Origin: Rhodospirillales bacterium | GTDB taxonomy: Bacteria > Pseudomonadota > Alphaproteobacteria > Acetobacterales > Acetobacteraceae | NCBI GenBank assembly: GCA_028870815.1 | Contig: JAGWOU010000075.1 | Coordinates: 1 to 7,447 of the forward strand | Reading direction: 5' to 3' | Length of the DNA: 7,447 bases | Shown: piece after piece, positions 6,518-7,447 of the stretch | Numbering within the stretch: position 1 is the first letter of the stretch | Layout: each line of letters starts with the position of its first letter | Program-made: the position numbers and the translations under genes | The notes under the pieces: generated by a model | Databases searched by the model: none | What the model was told of the DNA's origin: nothing | The model's input: the letters and a program-made list of their open reading frames with translations, nothing else

Positions 6518-7162
6518 TTACTGGCTGGCCCAGACGATCCGATGCATCCAGAGAATTTCCCGGGCCTGAAAGCGCAGATCTGGGAATTCCGGGTTGAGGC
6601 TGCCGAGTTCGATGCGCCCGGCGGTGCGGCGCAGCAGCAGTTTGGCCATTACCGCGCCATCCTTGCTGCGGGAGACGACCCTGTCGCCCTGCCGCACCGG
6701 CGCCGCCGGAGAGACGATGATGGTGTCGCCCGGGCGGTAAACCGGCTGCATCGAGTCGCCATTTATGCTGAGCGCATAGGCGTTCGCATCCGCCACGCTT
6801 GGCAATTCCACTTCGTCCCACCCGGCCCCGGCCGGATAGCCGCCATCATCGAAAAAACCCTCGGCCCCGGCTTGCGCCATGCCAATAAGCGGCAAGCGGG
6901 TGCGGCCCTTTAGCCGTGCCTCGGGCATGGCGCGCGCACCATTCACCAAGGCCGAGAAATCCTCCAGCCGCGCGCCGGTCACCGTAAGAATTTTTGCGAT
7001 GCTTTCGGTCGAGGGCCAGCGCATTTTGCCGTCGCTGGTGCGGCGCTTGGATGGGTTGAAACTCGTGGGGTCGAGCCCGGCCTGGCGTGCCAGTGCCGAG
7101 GGCGAGAGGCCCCGTTCCGCCGCCAAGGTGTCGATCGCCCGCCAGATGTCGTCATGCCGCAT
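6518..7162 (-). CDS. HTH / peptidase S24 (LexA/CI-like) transcriptional repressor
   Basis: Predicted DNA-binding repressor with a self-cleaving C-terminal domain, 214 aa from ATG 7162. The N-terminal XRE-type helix-turn-helix spans about residues 10-62 (ERGLSPSALARQAGLDPTSF, then the STESIAKIL helix). The linker contains GMAQAGAEGFF; Ala98-Gly99 fits a LexA/CI-type cleavage bond. The S24 domain shows INGDSMQPVYRPGD with nucleophile Ser137, and AVMAKLLLRR with general-base Lys174. The Ser-Lys spacing of 37 equals that of E. coli LexA (119/156). It is not LexA itself: the HTH is Cro/XRE type, not the LexA winged helix. Alternative in-frame starts are ATG 7174 and TTG 7177; none has a clear Shine-Dalgarno. 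The AT-rich DNA upstream holds a strong palindrome and a SOS-box match, so autoregulation or damage control is plausible but inferred. Confidence 0.88.
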   Translation of the reverse strand: MRHDDIWRAIDTLAAERGLSPSALARQAGLDPTSFNPSKRRTSDGKMRWPSTESIAKILTVTGARLEDFSALVNGARAMPEARLKGRTRLPLIGMAQAGAEGFFDDGGYPAGAGWDEVELPSVADANAYALSINGDSMQPVYRPGDTIIVSPAAPVRQGDRVVSRSKDGAVMAKLLLRRTAGRIELGSLNPEFPDLRFQAREILWMHRIVWASQ

Positions 7163-7221
7163 GGCAACAACCATCAATCGTTTAAGTACAAAAATCTAAC
7201 GGGATTTCTTGAGAATAGAAA

Positions 7222-7243
7222 GGATAAAATAGGAATTTTATCC
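7222..7243. promoter_or_regulatory. Perfect palindrome, candidate operator of the S24 repressor
   Basis: GGATAAAAT (7222-7230), spacer AGGA, then ATTTTATCC (7235-7243): nine of nine bases are complementary. It lies 60 bp upstream of the repressor's ATG 7162 (48 bp from ATG 7174). Cro/CI-type dimers bind dyads of this size, so autoregulation is the natural guess. On the + strand it is followed by GATCTTTTT, so a weak AT-rich terminator for a leftover transcript is the alternative. Confidence 0.5.
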
Positions 7244-7269
7244 GATCTTTTTGCTGGCAGCTGCATTTT

Positions 7270-7284
7270 GTTCTTGTTTTGTTC
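7270..7284 (+). promoter_or_regulatory. Alphaproteobacterial SOS (LexA) box GTTC-N7-GTTC
   Basis: GTTCTTGTTTTGTTC is an exact match to the direct-repeat LexA operator GTTC-N7-GTTC known in Rhodobacter, Rhizobium and Caulobacter relatives. It lies 108 bp upstream of ATG 7162 of the S24 repressor (leftward), and upstream of whatever starts to the right of 7447. Either or both could be controlled. Confidence 0.6.
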
Positions 7285-7325
7285 AATTCATAGGAATAGA
7301 AACGCAATTATATACTTGACTGAAC

Positions 7326-7344
7326 AATAGCATTTATTGCTGTT
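7326..7344. repeat. Imperfect inverted repeat AATAGCA / TGCTGTT
   Basis: AATAGCA (7326-7332), spacer TTTAT, TGCTGTT (7338-7344), with six of seven Watson-Crick pairs and one G-T. It lies immediately downstream of TTGACT (7316-7321), a good -35-like hexamer, though I see no convincing -10 at 16-18 bp. It could be an operator for a rightward promoter. Confidence 0.25.
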
Positions 7345-7363
7345 AGCTGCAAACGTCAAAAAT

Positions 7364-7399
7364 CGGCGGAGACTCGCCGTCAAGATACATACTTAGTAT
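7364..7399. repeat. Two small inverted repeats near the right edge
   Basis: CGGCGG-AGAC-TCGCCG (7364-7379) forms a short hairpin of five GC pairs plus a G-T. Ten bases later, ATACT-T-AGTAT (7389-7399) is a perfect 5-bp-arm dyad. Neither has a T tract. They may belong to the 5' leader of a gene beyond the window; no function can be stated. Confidence 0.25.
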
Positions 7400-7447
7400 T
7401 GATAACCGGAAAAACTACACGTCGCGCACGCTTTATATTGCGGCGCA

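Larger units (their letters stand above)
7163..7447. other. AT-rich intergenic regulatory segment, no gene seen
   Basis: No credible coding frame in the window's last 285 bp. Positions 7181-7320 contain 43 G/C out of 140 (about 31%), against the visibly GC-rich genes to the left. It holds the palindrome at 7222-7243, the SOS-type box at 7270-7284, direct repeats of ATAGGAAT (7229 and 7290) and GAATAGAAA (7213 and 7294), and small inverted repeats to 7399. It is upstream of the S24 repressor and probably of a gene beyond the right edge. Confidence 0.6.

Noticed and set aside
6159..6821. N-terminal extension of the glycosylase frame to a 432-aa protein.
   Set aside because: The extra part is low-complexity, overlaps the lipoprotein and S24 genes in other frames, and has no resemblance to the AlkA N-terminal domain.
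7316..7346. Rightward sigma-70 promoter with -35 TTGACT.
   Set aside because: No acceptable -10 hexamer at 16-18 bp; the nearest, TGTTAG, needs a 19-bp spacer and fits poorly. Kept only as a remark.
7178..7447. CRISPR array, tRNA or IS end in the AT-rich region.
   Set aside because: The repeats are 8-9 bp and only two copies each. There is no cloverleaf, no target-site duplication with terminal inverted repeats, and no transposase fragment.

Overview
The window reads as a GC-rich alphaproteobacterial chromosome, possibly Acetobacteraceae. This rests on the single-chain glycine decarboxylase, the speD-speE pair, the style of the S24 regulator, and an exact match to the alphaproteobacterial LexA operator pattern GTTC-N7-GTTC. 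The family-level guess is inference only.

Layout: (1) Positions 1-3859, + strand: a glycine cleavage operon gcvT (5'-truncated by the window edge), gcvH and gcvP. The genes are tightly packed (13 bp gap, then a 4-bp GTGA overlap) and end at a strong intrinsic terminator (3901-3939). GcvP decarboxylates glycine on PLP, GcvH carries the aminomethyl group on its lipoyl lysine, and GcvT releases ammonia and makes methylene-THF. (2) Positions 3940-5524, + strand: polyamine genes speD and speE. SpeD makes decarboxylated SAM and SpeE transfers its aminopropyl group to putrescine. Ahead of speD is an unusual leader with one C8 run that could pair with any of three G runs, one of them the speD Shine-Dalgarno. 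A second hairpin lies between speD and speE, and a GAAA-loop terminator closes the unit. (3) Positions 5523-6158, - strand: a compact AlkA-type DNA glycosylase, convergent with speE. (4) Positions 6312-6512, + strand: a 66-aa lipoprotein, divergent from the glycosylase. (5) Positions 6518-7162, - strand: a HTH/peptidase-S24 (LexA/CI-like) repressor with an intact Ser/Lys dyad and an Ala-Gly cleavage site, convergent with the lipoprotein gene. (6) Positions 7163-7447: a gene-free, AT-rich segment (43 G/C out of 140 in 7181-7320, about 31%) with a perfect 9-bp-arm palindrome, an exact SOS-box match, and several smaller repeats.

The left three quarters is ordinary metabolism. The right end looks like a DNA-damage response neighbourhood: an alkylation-repair glycosylase, a probably self-cleaving repressor, and a SOS-type operator that may also serve a gene beginning to the right of the window. 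I do not see a wholly new system. The two stretches most worth testing are the regulatory DNA upstream of the S24 repressor and the speD leader.
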